Shown one piece after another: positions 51,964 to 60,564 of a DNA stretch of 64,000 bases (within the stretch, counting starts at the first letter, position 1; each line of letters starts with the position of its first letter). Made by a program: the position numbers and the translations under genes. The DNA comes from JBMYRH01 sp049602155 (GTDB lineage: Bacteria > Myxococcota_A > UBA9042 > PHBI01 > JBMYRH01). The notes under the pieces are model-generated. The model searched no databases. It was not told the origin of the DNA and saw only the letters and a program-made list of their open reading frames with translations. The stretch is from contig JBMYRH010000016.1 of assembly GCA_049602155.1 (NCBI GenBank), positions 62,001 through 126,000 on the forward strand. Reading direction: 5' to 3'.

Positions 51964-53211
51964 ATGGGGGTTTTCACACGAGCGATAACCTCATTTGTAG
52001 ACTCTGGGGTCACGTCGGAGACGTCCGGGACGGACGCGCGCTATGTGCGCTTTATCAACGCGACCTTGCTGCTTTTTGCGCTCGCGCAGGCGCCGATTTT
52101 ACCGCTCTTGGTCACCCTCGGCTTGGGTACCCAGCTCCAGGTCAACGTGGCCAGCCTGTGCCTGTGCGTGCTCGGGTTCTTTCTCAACCGCAGTGAGCGT
52201 CACTTGACCGCCAAGGTGCTCATCATCTCGGTGGTGACGGCGAACGCGGCTTATTTTTCATTCGTCCTTGGATCGACCGCGCCGACCCACCTCTGGCTCA
52301 TCCCGATGGCCGTCTTGGGGATGCTCGCCTTCAAGCCATCGGAGTGGCTTTGGGCATCAGGCCTTGTCGGTATTTCGCTTGTGAGCTTCTCCATCTTTGA
52401 GGTCATGCACCCTGAGATGGCGCCCTGGGACGGTCTCTTCAGCGATGCCACTGATGAGCTAATGGCGCGGCAGGTCTCGACGGTGTTGGCGATGGTGTTC
52501 ACGGTCGTCTTCGTGGGGATGATGCATCGCCGCTTCGCTCAGTCTGAGGCGGCGCTCTCTTTGGAAAAGGCGCAGAGCGAGCGGCTATTACGAGCGATTT
52601 TGCCCGATGAGATCGCCCGGGAGCTCCGTGAGACAGGGACGACACAGGCGCTTCGGCATGAGGACGTCTCGCTCCTCTTTGCTGACATTGTCGGGTTTAC
52701 CCCGCTGTCAGCGTCGATGCCGGCCGAAGAGGTCGTGGCGCTCTTGGCCAAGGTCTTTGAGCGTTTCGATAGGCTCATCGCCGAGTGCGGCGTGGAGAAG
52801 ATCAAGACCATCGGGGACGCCTACATGGTGGCCGGTGGTGTGCCAAAGACGATAGAGGATCACGCCGAGCGCCTTTTACGCTGTGCTGTGGGGATGCTCG
52901 ACATCGTCAAAGAGGTGAGTGTGCTCTCAGGCCATCAGCTCCAGCTCAGGATAGGGCTCCACCGGGGACCGGTGGTCGCCGGCGTCATCGGCACCACCAA
53001 GTTTGCCTATGACCTCTGGGGAGAGACGGTGAACTTAGCGTCACGCCTTGAGTCCAGCGGTGAACCTGGACGTATCCACGTGTCTGACGCGTTCAGAGCG
53101 GGCTTGGAGGACAGGGCGAACTTTGAGGAGCGCGGACAGATCACGCTAAAGGGCGTGGGCCTTGTCCACACCCATTGGTGGGTGAGGGGGGGAGATGTCG
53201 AACTGGGATGA
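51964..53211 (+). CDS. Membrane-bound class III adenylate cyclase
   Basis: 415 residues. Six hydrophobic segments (about 30-190) precede a coiled coil (AQSEAALSLEKAQSERLLRAILPDEIARELRE) and a cytosolic cyclase domain. It holds metal Asp in FADIVGFT and TIGDAY. The AC-type specificity residues are Lys (EKIKTIGD) and Asp (YDLWGETVN), with Asn/Arg in VNLASR. Unlike the HNOBA cyclase earlier in the window, ATP preference can be predicted. It overlaps the DUF4336 gene by 17 bp. Confidence 0.9.
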   Translation: MGVFTRAITSFVDSGVTSETSGTDARYVRFINATLLLFALAQAPILPLLVTLGLGTQLQVNVASLCLCVLGFFLNRSERHLTAKVLIISVVTANAAYFSFVLGSTAPTHLWLIPMAVLGMLAFKPSEWLWASGLVGISLVSFSIFEVMHPEMAPWDGLFSDATDELMARQVSTVLAMVFTVVFVGMMHRRFAQSEAALSLEKAQSERLLRAILPDEIARELRETGTTQALRHEDVSLLFADIVGFTPLSASMPAEEVVALLAKVFERFDRLIAECGVEKIKTIGDAYMVAGGVPKTIEDHAERLLRCAVGMLDIVKEVSVLSGHQLQLRIGLHRGPVVAGVIGTTKFAYDLWGETVNLASRLESSGEPGRIHVSDAFRAGLEDRANFEERGQITLKGVGLVHTHWWVRGGDVELG

Positions 53212-53902
53212 GCATGTGCATCCGCACGGCGCTTTAGAGCGACTGGCGCCGGGGCTTTGGCAGGTCACCGGCAGCCTCGCCCGGGGGCCTTTGCCCAGGA
53301 ATATGCAGGTCTGGCGAGCGCCCTCGGGTGAGCTTCTCATTCAGAGCGCCATCTGTCTGGAGGCAGAGGGGATGGCTCGGCTGGATGCCCTGGGAAAGGT
53401 GCGGTGGATCGTCGTCCCATGCCCCATGCACCGCGCTGACGCGCTGCCCTATCGTCTCCGCTATCCAGAGGCTGAGCTACTGTGTCCATCAGCCGCGAAG
53501 GCCAAGGTCGAAGAGGTGGTGCAGGTCGACGGGGTCTGCGAGGCGGCGCTCCCCGGGCTTGGGATTGAGGTGTACGTACCCCAGGGGCTGAAGCCCTTTG
53601 AGCTGCACTTGGTGTGCCCTTTAGAGGATGGCACCAAGGCCCTGCTGGTGACCGACGCCTTGTTCAACCTCGGCGCAGAGCCCCCGAGAGGCTTCGGGGG
53701 GATGATGCTGAAGTGGATGGGCAGCGTCGGGCCACTCGGGATGACGCGCTTGGGGCGGTGGCTCTTGCTGAAAGATAGGGCCCTTTGGCGTGCTCACCTT
53801 GAGCAGCTGGCGGAGATCTCAGACCTCTCGGTGCTATGCGTCGCCCACGGAGAGGCGGTTCGGGGCGACGTGGCCAAGGCGTTGCGCGACGTTATCGCGT
53901 GA
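53195..53902 (+). CDS. DUF4336 (metallo-beta-lactamase-like) protein
   Basis: 235 residues. LAPGLWQVTGSLARGPLPRNMQVWRAPSGELLIQSAICL is the DUF4336 opening; CPMHRADALPYRLRYPEAELLCPSAAKAK and LLVTDALFNL follow. The fold resembles MBL hydrolases, but the HxHxDH metal motif is not intact, so the catalytic activity is unknown. It starts 17 bp inside the cyclase gene, so it is translationally coupled. Confidence 0.82.
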   Translation: MSNWDEHVHPHGALERLAPGLWQVTGSLARGPLPRNMQVWRAPSGELLIQSAICLEAEGMARLDALGKVRWIVVPCPMHRADALPYRLRYPEAELLCPSAAKAKVEEVVQVDGVCEAALPGLGIEVYVPQGLKPFELHLVCPLEDGTKALLVTDALFNLGAEPPRGFGGMMLKWMGSVGPLGMTRLGRWLLLKDRALWRAHLEQLAEISDLSVLCVAHGEAVRGDVAKALRDVIA

Positions 53903-54070
53903 CTGGGTTGAGGCGTTGGGAATCCAAGCCGCGCGCTTTCTCGTCTCGACTGCGCCTCGGCGATCCTTAACCAGGTCGTGACTTATTCAGCGCCCCCTGA
54001 GTGGCCGTGAGTTCCCGCTTGGGTCATCATCGAGATGTCAGCCCCACGCTCAACTTTGCCGAAGTGAGAC

Positions 54071-54577
54071 ATGGACGATAACGATCCGCCACACGATGAC
54101 CCCAGCTCTAAAGAGGACACGTCATCGCTCCGTCTCTCTCGCCTTGTCTCTGCCGGGGCCTTCATCTCGGTGCTCGTCGCGACCGACTTGCTCCTCAACT
54201 TCTTCTGCAGCTTCTGGCCGCTGGTCATCTACCTCGCCCTAGGAGGCATCGGGGCCTGGCGCGGTGGTCGACTGCACCGTCGGCTCATCGAGGCGGAAGG
54301 CGGCGTGCCCTGGGGCTACAAGGTCAGAGCCGGCTTGGCAGTCTTCTCAGCGGTCGGGCTCATCACCCTCTTCATCCTGCCGGTCAACTGGGACACCAAG
54401 TGCTCCTGGCGTCACTGCGGCCGCGCCATGGGCCCCGGGCTCTTTTCGTCCCCCTTCCCTGTGGGCACGCCGAGCTGTGGCAAGTGGATGACCTGCGCGA
54501 ACGAGTACCCCTACTCAGAGCGCGAGTACCGAGCGCTCCTGCGCCGCATGGAACAGCAGGGCTGCCCGGCGCCCTAG
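54071..54577 (+). CDS. Hypothetical two-pass membrane protein with C-terminal Cys
   Basis: 168 residues. Acidic N-terminus, two membrane segments (VSAGAFISVLVATDLLLNFF with FWPLVIYLALGGIGAW, and AGLAVFSAVGLITLFILPV), then a Cys-containing tail (DTKCSWRHCGRAMGPG, SCGKWMTCANE). The four-Cys outer segment may form disulfides. Converges with the CDGSH gene with a 4-bp overlap of stops. No family recognised. Confidence 0.6.
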   Translation: MDDNDPPHDDPSSKEDTSSLRLSRLVSAGAFISVLVATDLLLNFFCSFWPLVIYLALGGIGAWRGGRLHRRLIEAEGGVPWGYKVRAGLAVFSAVGLITLFILPVNWDTKCSWRHCGRAMGPGLFSSPFPVGTPSCGKWMTCANEYPYSEREYRALLRRMEQQGCPAP

Positions 54578-54819
54578 GTCGTCAGTGAATTGTGGGTGCC
54601 GTCACAGAATGGGCCTTTTTTGGTGGCCTTACAGCCACACAGGTAGGCCGTCTTTGTCGCCTCGGCGGTGAAGACAACCGGCCGGAACTCGGTCCCGCTG
54701 TGGCCTCCGTCGCAAAAGGGCTGATTGGCGGATTCCCCGCAGGTGCACCAAGCGTAGCGCTTGCCTTCGACGAGGTCGACGGCGAAGGGGCTGGCTTGGG
54801 CGATCTTGGCTTGGCTCAT
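54574..54819 (-). CDS. Double-CDGSH iron-sulfur protein
   Basis: 81 residues with two CDGSH zinc-finger-like iron-sulfur motifs: CTCGESANQPFCDGGH (about 25-40) and CGCKATKKGPFCDGTH (about 61-76). Each supplies three Cys and one His for a redox-labile [2Fe-2S] cluster. The tandem arrangement matches bacterial mitoNEET/Miner2-type proteins. A role in redox or iron-sulfur handling is likely. It is encoded 22 bp downstream of the lipoprotein cytochrome gene on the same strand. Confidence 0.95.
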   Translation of the reverse strand: MSQAKIAQASPFAVDLVEGKRYAWCTCGESANQPFCDGGHSGTEFRPVVFTAEATKTAYLCGCKATKKGPFCDGTHNSLTT

Positions 54820-54841
54820 GATAGTCCTCTCTTAGGTCGGT

Positions 54842-55348
54842 TCAGTTGTCTTCGGCGCCTTCATCAATCCAAGCGGCGACGACCGCGACATCGTCGTCAG
54901 ACATCGCGTCAGCCATGTCCGGTGGGGGCATGAGAGTGGGCCCCTGCCCGACGGCCATGGCTTGGGTCAGGATAGCGACAAAGCCGCTGTTTGCCGAGTC
55001 GCCTGCGACGATGAACGTGCCCACTAGGGCGAGCAGATCATCGGCGTCGTCGTAAAAAACGCCGTTGGCGACCGCGGGGGGGAAGGGAGCGTCCGTCCTT
55101 GTGTGACAGCCCCCGCAAGCCGAGTCGATGATCGGCATGACATGCTCGACTAGCGACGTCCCTTGGCTTAGATCCTCTGCCGACGAATCACCTTCGTCAG
55201 GGCCCTCTGTGTCGGCCACTCCCGAGGTGTCGTCGTTCGTGACAGCGCCGTCAGCGGCCGCAGCGGCGTTGTCGAGCTGACTGGTTGGTCCTGAGTCAGC
55301 ACAGCCTAACGCGAGGCAGGTGAGCAGCACGGGTAGGGCTTTGAGCAT
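54842..55348 (-). CDS. Lipoprotein with a c-type haem motif
   Basis: 168 residues from ATG 55348. Lipobox LALGC (Cys15), an acidic linker, then a single CGGCH haem site and the layout of a small cytochrome c (IIDSACGGCHTRTDA, MPPPDMADAMSDDDVAVVAAWIDEG). The Met of a typical axial position lies in LMPPPDM. Probably a periplasmic or outer-membrane electron carrier. It shares a strand with the CDGSH gene (22 bp apart). Confidence 0.82.
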   Translation of the reverse strand: MLKALPVLLTCLALGCADSGPTSQLDNAAAAADGAVTNDDTSGVADTEGPDEGDSSAEDLSQGTSLVEHVMPIIDSACGGCHTRTDAPFPPAVANGVFYDDADDLLALVGTFIVAGDSANSGFVAILTQAMAVGQGPTLMPPPDMADAMSDDDVAVVAAWIDEGAEDN

Positions 55349-55524
55349 GGGTCTTCTCGTGGTGGCAGGGGATTGTTTGAGGTGATTGCTCATGGCGCAG
55401 TTCGAGGCACTCGGTGAGCCGTCTCGCGGGCCCCGAGGAGGAGAAGAAGGGACGCGAAGGGTCCCACCGAGTGCTCGAAACGGTCGGCGTCCGGCGCCGT
55501 CTATTCACGACAGCGCCAGGGGCC

Positions 55525-56238
55525 CTAGCGTGCGCCCTGCACGTCGATCTTCAAGACGACGCCGTCACGGATAAGATCGTCGGCCTTGCCTTTGAAGTTG
55601 ATACCCCATTGGCCACGCTGAATCGTGAACTCCGCCTTGGCTGTGATGGCCTTGCCGCTGCGAGTTACGGTCGCTGGGAAGGTCACCGAGCGGGTCACCC
55701 CACGCATCGTCAGGTCGCCCGTGATGGTGTGGGTACCTGGCCCTTTGGCTGCCTTGGCGATCGCGGTGCTCTTGAAGCTCGCCTTGGGGAACTTCGCGGC
55801 GTCGAAGAAGTCTGGGCTCTTGAGGTGGCCATCGAGCTTCTCGCTCCAGGCGCCTCGGTTGTCAGGGTCGGAGAAGACTGACGCGACGTCCGCGCTGAAC
55901 GTCAGCGTCGCGCTCTCGATGGTGTCGCCCATCTCGACCGTGCCAGACCAGGTCTTGAAGATGCCGCTGTGGGAGCCCGTGACTTTAGAGCCCACAAACC
56001 CGACCGTCCCTTTCAGCGCGACTGAGGCGCGCTTGGAGGGGGCAGCCTTGGCGGCTGGAGCAGCTGCGGCTGGCTTGGGGTCGGCGGCCGCCTTGGGGGC
56101 CGTCGCCTTTGCAGCGCCGACCTCGGCCTTTGGTGCGGTTTCTGAGGGGTCCTTCGCGCACCCGCTGGTCGTGATGGCGAGCGCCAAGGCTGCGGAGATG
56201 GCGAGGGCGGTGCTGAGGGTACGCTGTCGTGCGGTCAT
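55525..56238 (-). CDS. YceI-family lipoprotein
   Basis: 237 residues from ATG 56238. Lipobox TTSGC, an Ala/Lys/Pro-rich linker (about 35-90), then the YceI lipocalin-like barrel. Signature parts: VGSKVTGSHSGIFKTWSGTV, LKSPDFFDAAKFPKASFKST, ITGDLTMRGVTRSVTFPATV and RGQWGINFKG. YceI proteins bind isoprenoid or other long hydrophobic molecules in the periplasm. It is divergent from the LysR gene, which probably controls it. Confidence 0.93.
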   Translation of the reverse strand: MTARQRTLSTALAISAALALAITTSGCAKDPSETAPKAEVGAAKATAPKAAADPKPAAAAPAAKAAPSKRASVALKGTVGFVGSKVTGSHSGIFKTWSGTVEMGDTIESATLTFSADVASVFSDPDNRGAWSEKLDGHLKSPDFFDAAKFPKASFKSTAIAKAAKGPGTHTITGDLTMRGVTRSVTFPATVTRSGKAITAKAEFTIQRGQWGINFKGKADDLIRDGVVLKIDVQGAR

Positions 56239-56407
56239 AAGGAACTCCACGGGGTCTCTGTCGCGTTGGGTCTGTCGCTGTATCAACGGTGTAAGGGGCC
56301 TGGGCACTCCCGTCCTAAGAGGGGCTCAGGGGAGCCCGACGGCCCGAACTGCACACGACGATATATCGTTGCCAGGAAAGAACGCTATGGTGTTTTTGAT
56401 ACCTTTG

Positions 56408-56423
56408 GTTGCGTTGGCGCAAC
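56408..56423. promoter_or_regulatory. LysR-type operator between yceI-like and lysR-like genes
   Basis: GTTGCG-TTGG-CGCAAC, a perfect 6-bp inverted repeat, contains the T-N11-A form expected of LysR-type regulators. It lies 22 bp before the LysR start and 170 bp from the divergent YceI start. Confidence 0.55.
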
Positions 56424-56445
56424 TCAGTCCATAAGGTCTGGCGTG

Positions 56446-57354
56446 ATGAACCTGACCGACCTGCAGACCTTCTCCTTGGTCGCGGAGATGGGCACGATTA
56501 GTGCCGCAGCTCGGCGTATGGGGGTCCCAAAGTCGACGGTCAGCAGGCGTGTGCGGCGCCTTGAAGATGCCCTGGGTCACGAGCTGCTCCGCCGGTCGCC
56601 GAGGGCTGTGGCATTGACCGAGCACGGTAAGGTCCTGCATCAGCGGAGCGCCCCGTCGTTGCGTGACCTGCAAGCGGCCGCCGACGCCATCACTCACGCT
56701 GACACCGAGCCGACGGGTACGCTCCGCATCACGACGGTGCCCGGGTTCGGCCACAGCCGACAGTTCCTCCGCTGTATTCGGGAGTACGGCTTACGCTACC
56801 CAAAGACCTCGATCGACCTCGAGCTGACGACGCGGCTCGTCAACCTGGTCGAAGAGGGCTTCGATGTGGGTCTTCGACTCCATACGAGCCGTCTCCCGGG
56901 GAGCCCCTCGCTGATGTCTCGCCGACTGCTTCGGTTCGGCAGGGCGATGTACGCGAGCCCTGATTACATCGCGGAGATGGGGGCCCCGGCGACGCCCGAG
57001 GAGCTCGAGCAGCACCGAATTGCTGCGCACTCGATCGTCGATGTGCGCGGTGTTCAGTGGCACCACAAGGGTGAACCCTTCTCTACGCCCAAGGCGCTCC
57101 CGACGCCACGTTGGCTCATCAATGACTCTGCTGCGCTGGAGCGATTGGCGCTGTCAGGAGCCGGCTTGACCTTCCTCTCGACCATCGACGGAGAGACACT
57201 GGTGGAGCGCGGCGAGCTTGTGCGGGTCATGCCGGATTACGCGCAGCAGGGCGCGACAGCCAGCCTCATATGGCCTGAAAGCCGGCACTTGGCCCCGCGG
57301 GTGCGTGCCTTTATCGACCACGCAGTGGAGACGATGGGCGACATCGCGCCCTGA
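56446..57354 (+). CDS. LysR-family transcriptional regulator
   Basis: 302 residues. The N-terminal winged helix has MNLTDLQTFSLVAEMGTISAAARRMGVPKSTVSRRVRRLEDALGHELL, followed by the LysR substrate-binding domain (about 90-300). The start at 56446 is the family-typical one; the frame runs further upstream without similarity. It is divergent from the YceI-like gene, with an inverted repeat between them, so autoregulation and control of yceI are likely. Effector unknown. Confidence 0.93.
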   Translation: MNLTDLQTFSLVAEMGTISAAARRMGVPKSTVSRRVRRLEDALGHELLRRSPRAVALTEHGKVLHQRSAPSLRDLQAAADAITHADTEPTGTLRITTVPGFGHSRQFLRCIREYGLRYPKTSIDLELTTRLVNLVEEGFDVGLRLHTSRLPGSPSLMSRRLLRFGRAMYASPDYIAEMGAPATPEELEQHRIAAHSIVDVRGVQWHHKGEPFSTPKALPTPRWLINDSAALERLALSGAGLTFLSTIDGETLVERGELVRVMPDYAQQGATASLIWPESRHLAPRVRAFIDHAVETMGDIAP

Positions 57355-57370
57355 GGCCTCTTACCTCAAG

Positions 57371-57405
57371 GGCCCACTGTCAGGCGCACAGCCTGACAGT
57401 GGGCC
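57371..57405 (+). terminator. Strong hairpin past the LysR gene
   Basis: GGCCCACTGTCAGGC and GCCTGACAGTGGGCC form a perfect 15-bp stem around GCACA. Followed by ACTTTCACC, with only a short T-run. 14 bp past the stop codon. Confidence 0.75.
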
Positions 57406-57523
57406 ACTTTCACCCCCTCCGAGGGGGCCCCTGCCCGGAGACTCAGGCCCAGTATTTGATGCCGCGATGGGGTCTTGTTGACGTCATCACGCTGCGGTGT
57501 GGGCGAGAGGCAAAAGAGAAAAG

Positions 57524-57542
57524 CAATAACTGTAAGTTATTG
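57524..57542. promoter_or_regulatory. AT-rich palindrome upstream of the DUF932 gene
   Basis: CAATAACT-GTA-AGTTATTG, a perfect 8-bp inverted repeat, in an AT-rich stretch (57511-57570) unlike the surrounding GC-rich DNA. It ends 65 bp before the start codon. Operator or promoter region of the DUF932 gene. Confidence 0.55.
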
Positions 57543-57607
57543 ATATTATTGATAAATGGTGCTATTGTCGTCAGCGTTCAGTTCTTGCCGACCCGTGGAG
57601 GTGCACC

Positions 57608-58417
57608 ATGCTCAACCTATCCAAATCCCCCCGTACCCCAGATGAACTCTTAGCGGTCCCTGTCCCTGAGACGGCCCGCTGGATCTCTCGGGCCAAAGAC
57701 AGCCGCTGGCAGCCCATTCAGCATGGCGAGCTCGCTTACGCGCTCTTGGAGGAGGCTGAGGCGCTAGGGCTACGCGTCGCGCGTGACCGTTGGGTAGCGA
57801 CCGGCCCTGAGTTGACTGAGCTCTATGGGTGCATCGACTTTTATCGGACGGCGAGCCTTGAGGTCCCTGATGACATCGTCTTCTCGATAGGCGTGCGTCA
57901 CTCGAATGCCGGCCGCTATGCGCTCAACCTCGTGACTGGTGGCCACGTCATCGTCTGCACCAATGGGCTCTTGATGGGCGAGCGTGTGGTCTGCCGACGT
58001 CACACCCACGACCTCGATCTCCGAGAGGCGGTCCGTGACGGGATTTGCGACGCCATCGGGCAGATGGCTGAGATGGGCGCCTGGGTCAGGCGGCTCAAGA
58101 GGACCGAGGTGACTGACGCAGAGGCTGATCTCGTCATGATGGCCGGCGCGAGAAAGGGCGTACTCTCGTGGAGCGCGCTGCGTCACGTCGACCGAGCGTG
58201 GCGGCGCCCTCCGCATCAGGACTTTGAGCCGCGCACGGCCTGGTCTCTCTATAACGCATTTACCGAGGTCGCCCGTGACCGCTCCCCTGAGGTTCAGCTC
58301 AAGGCGCTCAGGGGGCTGCGTGCGGTCTTTGAGCCGGCTGAGCTGCTCCGCGTCATGTCTTCACAGCCCGGTCTGAACCTTGTCAGCGGGACAGCCACCT
58401 GGGGAGCGACTGGGTGA
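57608..58417 (+). CDS. DUF932-domain protein
   Basis: 269 residues. FSIGVRHSNAGRYALNLVTGGHVIVCTNGLLMGERVVCRRHTHDL is the DUF932 core (about 95-140), a domain found in phage and plasmid-borne proteins of unknown function, often near DNA-metabolism genes. The flanks are helical. The start ATG has GGAGG upstream. No other phage genes are adjacent. A perfect AT-rich palindrome sits upstream. The biochemical role is not known. Confidence 0.82.
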   Translation: MLNLSKSPRTPDELLAVPVPETARWISRAKDSRWQPIQHGELAYALLEEAEALGLRVARDRWVATGPELTELYGCIDFYRTASLEVPDDIVFSIGVRHSNAGRYALNLVTGGHVIVCTNGLLMGERVVCRRHTHDLDLREAVRDGICDAIGQMAEMGAWVRRLKRTEVTDAEADLVMMAGARKGVLSWSALRHVDRAWRRPPHQDFEPRTAWSLYNAFTEVARDRSPEVQLKALRGLRAVFEPAELLRVMSSQPGLNLVSGTATWGATG

Positions 58418-58493
58418 GCTTTGACGCGGGCATAGGTGGTGTGTAGAGGTGCAGGAGTCCATTAAGCGATGACTCAAGGCTGGACAGGACCCG

Positions 58494-59519
58494 ATGAAAG
58501 TGCGCTCCACACCTCAAGCGATTCTGCCGCCTGCGCTCTGTCGCGGAGACGCCATCGGCTACTACTCCCCATCGGCTCCCGCCACCCATTTTGCCCCCAA
58601 GCGCTACGCTCGGGCTCGGGCCTACCTTGAGGACAAGGGGTTTACTCTCGTGTCTGGGAGCCTCGCGGGCCAATCGGACCACTATCGGTCTGGCTCGATT
58701 CAGGCGCGCGCTGACGAGCTTAACGCGCTCATCCGTGACCCGGATGTCCGCTGCATCATGTCGACCATCGGCGGCAGTAACAGTAACGCCATCCTGCCCT
58801 ATTTGGACTATGACGCGCTTATCGCTGACCCCAAGATCCTCGTCGGCTACTCGGACGTGAGCTCGGTCCTCTTGGGCGTCTATGCGAAGACGGGTCTGGT
58901 CACCTTCTACGGGCCAGCCTTGGTCGCCTCCTTTGGTGAGTTTGCTCCGCTGGTTGACCAGACCTTCGATTACTTTTCATCGCTCGTGATGGCCAAAGAT
59001 GCCACGCAGCATGTCTGTGCGCGCCCGGACGCTTGGACAGACGAGATGATCCCCTGGGAGGAGCAGACGCGCGCCAAAGCTCTTAGCCCCAACCCGGTTG
59101 AGTTCCTCGGTGATGGCCTTGTCTCAGGGCGGCTAATCGGAGGGAACCTCAACACGATGTGGAGCATCTGGGGCTCTGAGTACATGCCTGAGATCTGTGA
59201 GGGCGATGTCTTGCTCATCGAGGACAGCCTAAAGTCCATCGCCACTGTCGAGCGCCTCTTCGCCTTCCTCAAGTTGAGCGGCGTCTTCGATAAGGTCTCC
59301 GCTGTCCTCTTGGGTAAGCATGAGCTCTTCGATGATGGCGGCACGGGCAGGGCGCCAATCGATGTCCTCCATGAGGTCCTAAATGGCCAGGACCTCCCCA
59401 TCGTCGATGGCTTTGACTGCTGCCATACCCACCCCATGCTCACCTTGCCCTTGGGCCTTAAGGTGTCAGTGGACTTTGACGGAAAGCAGGTCGAGGTCAT
59501 GGAGCCTTGGCTTCGCTGA
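58494..59519 (+). CDS. S66-family LD-carboxypeptidase (MccF-like)
   Basis: 341 residues. Serine nucleophile Ser120 lies in VGYSDVSSVLLG, with the family GGSNSNAILPYLDY before it. LVSGRLIGGNLNTMWSIWGSEY and LLIEDSLKSIATVERLFAFL supply the Glu region, and HTHPMLTLPLG the His. The form (insertion and length) is closer to microcin C7 self-immunity MccF than to LdcA. Cytosolic. Possible roles are immunity to peptide-nucleotide antibiotics or muropeptide recycling; the sequence cannot decide. Confidence 0.9.
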   Translation: MKVRSTPQAILPPALCRGDAIGYYSPSAPATHFAPKRYARARAYLEDKGFTLVSGSLAGQSDHYRSGSIQARADELNALIRDPDVRCIMSTIGGSNSNAILPYLDYDALIADPKILVGYSDVSSVLLGVYAKTGLVTFYGPALVASFGEFAPLVDQTFDYFSSLVMAKDATQHVCARPDAWTDEMIPWEEQTRAKALSPNPVEFLGDGLVSGRLIGGNLNTMWSIWGSEYMPEICEGDVLLIEDSLKSIATVERLFAFLKLSGVFDKVSAVLLGKHELFDDGGTGRAPIDVLHEVLNGQDLPIVDGFDCCHTHPMLTLPLGLKVSVDFDGKQVEVMEPWLR

Positions 59520-59674
59520 AATACGCGATGGAGATAAGCGAGAGGAGGGGCGAGCCGTGGGGGCTGACTTGGCGCTCGTGGTGAGGCGAAAAGCTCAACC
59601 CCACAGATGACTGCTCTGTGAAAGGGTGGGCGAACGTGTGAGACTGAGCGCCTTCGGTTCGCCAGAGGCTACGT

Positions 59675-60283
59675 ATGCTCGTCGTGTTCGATTTAGATGG
59701 GACTTTGGTCGACTCGACCCAGGCGCTGCTTAAGGCCCATGACGCTGCCTGGGCGAGCGTCGGGCGCGCGCGGCCCTCGGACAAGGCCATCTTGGAGCTC
59801 ATCGGGCTGCCGCTCACACACATCATGGCGACCCTCGGGCCTGAACATGACCCAGAGGCGCTGAGCGAAGCCTACTCCCAAGCCTATGTCGCCGCGTCAG
59901 CTGAGCATGAGCGTCTCTTTGACGGCATGGCTGAGCTCTTAGCCAAGCCCTTTCGGGCCGCGGTCGCGACCGGCAAGAGTCAGCGTGGCGCCGACCGGGT
60001 CGTGAGGCACTTCGGCCTAGAGGACCGCTTTGAGGTCGTCTTGGGCGGAAATTCTGTGCCGCGCCCCAAGCCAAACCCCGACATGTTGCACGCGATCATG
60101 GAGAAGACGGGGACCAAAGACCTGGTCATGATCGGCGACACGACCTTTGACCTCGAGATGGCCCACGCCGCCGGCGTCAAGGCCATCGGGGTGAGCTGGG
60201 GTCATCACTCCGTCGAGCGACTGAGCCCATGGGCGCCGGTGGTCGACACCGTCGATGAGCTGGAGCGACTGCTCGGGGTGTGA
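59675..60283 (+). CDS. HAD-family phosphatase (phosphoglycolate phosphatase-like)
   Basis: 202 residues. Catalytic FDLDGTLVDS (Asp5 and Asp7), a small helical cap, motif II VATGKS, motif III Lys in RPKPNPDML, and motif IV MIGDTTFDLEMA. The length and cap type fit Gph/PGP-like HAD phosphatases. The substrate is not determinable. No clear operon partner. Confidence 0.92.
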   Translation: MLVVFDLDGTLVDSTQALLKAHDAAWASVGRARPSDKAILELIGLPLTHIMATLGPEHDPEALSEAYSQAYVAASAEHERLFDGMAELLAKPFRAAVATGKSQRGADRVVRHFGLEDRFEVVLGGNSVPRPKPNPDMLHAIMEKTGTKDLVMIGDTTFDLEMAHAAGVKAIGVSWGHHSVERLSPWAPVVDTVDELERLLGV

Positions 60284-60564
60284 GCCAAGGGAGCGTTCAC
60301 CTAAGGAGCCGCTCCAGGGGCTCCGCGTCAGGTGCCGCGCTGTGGCGTCAGCCTCGTCTGCATTGACCCCGCATCCTCGGTCAAGCTGCCCTTCGCTTAG
60401 GTCCTCAGTCGCCCTCGCGCTTGGTGAGCACCCCCCCCGATTGGAGCGTCAATTCCGGCCTTGGGACGCCTTCATCGGGTGATTGTTTGGCCACATGATG
60501 GCGATGATGCGCGCGGCGTGGCGACGCCTTGAGGTCGTCCGTGCCGTTGGCGTAGAGTCCGCCC

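Noticed and set aside
60301..60345. Terminator after the HAD phosphatase
   Set aside because: Only a 6-bp stem (GGAGCC/GGCTCC) without a T-run; too weak to call.
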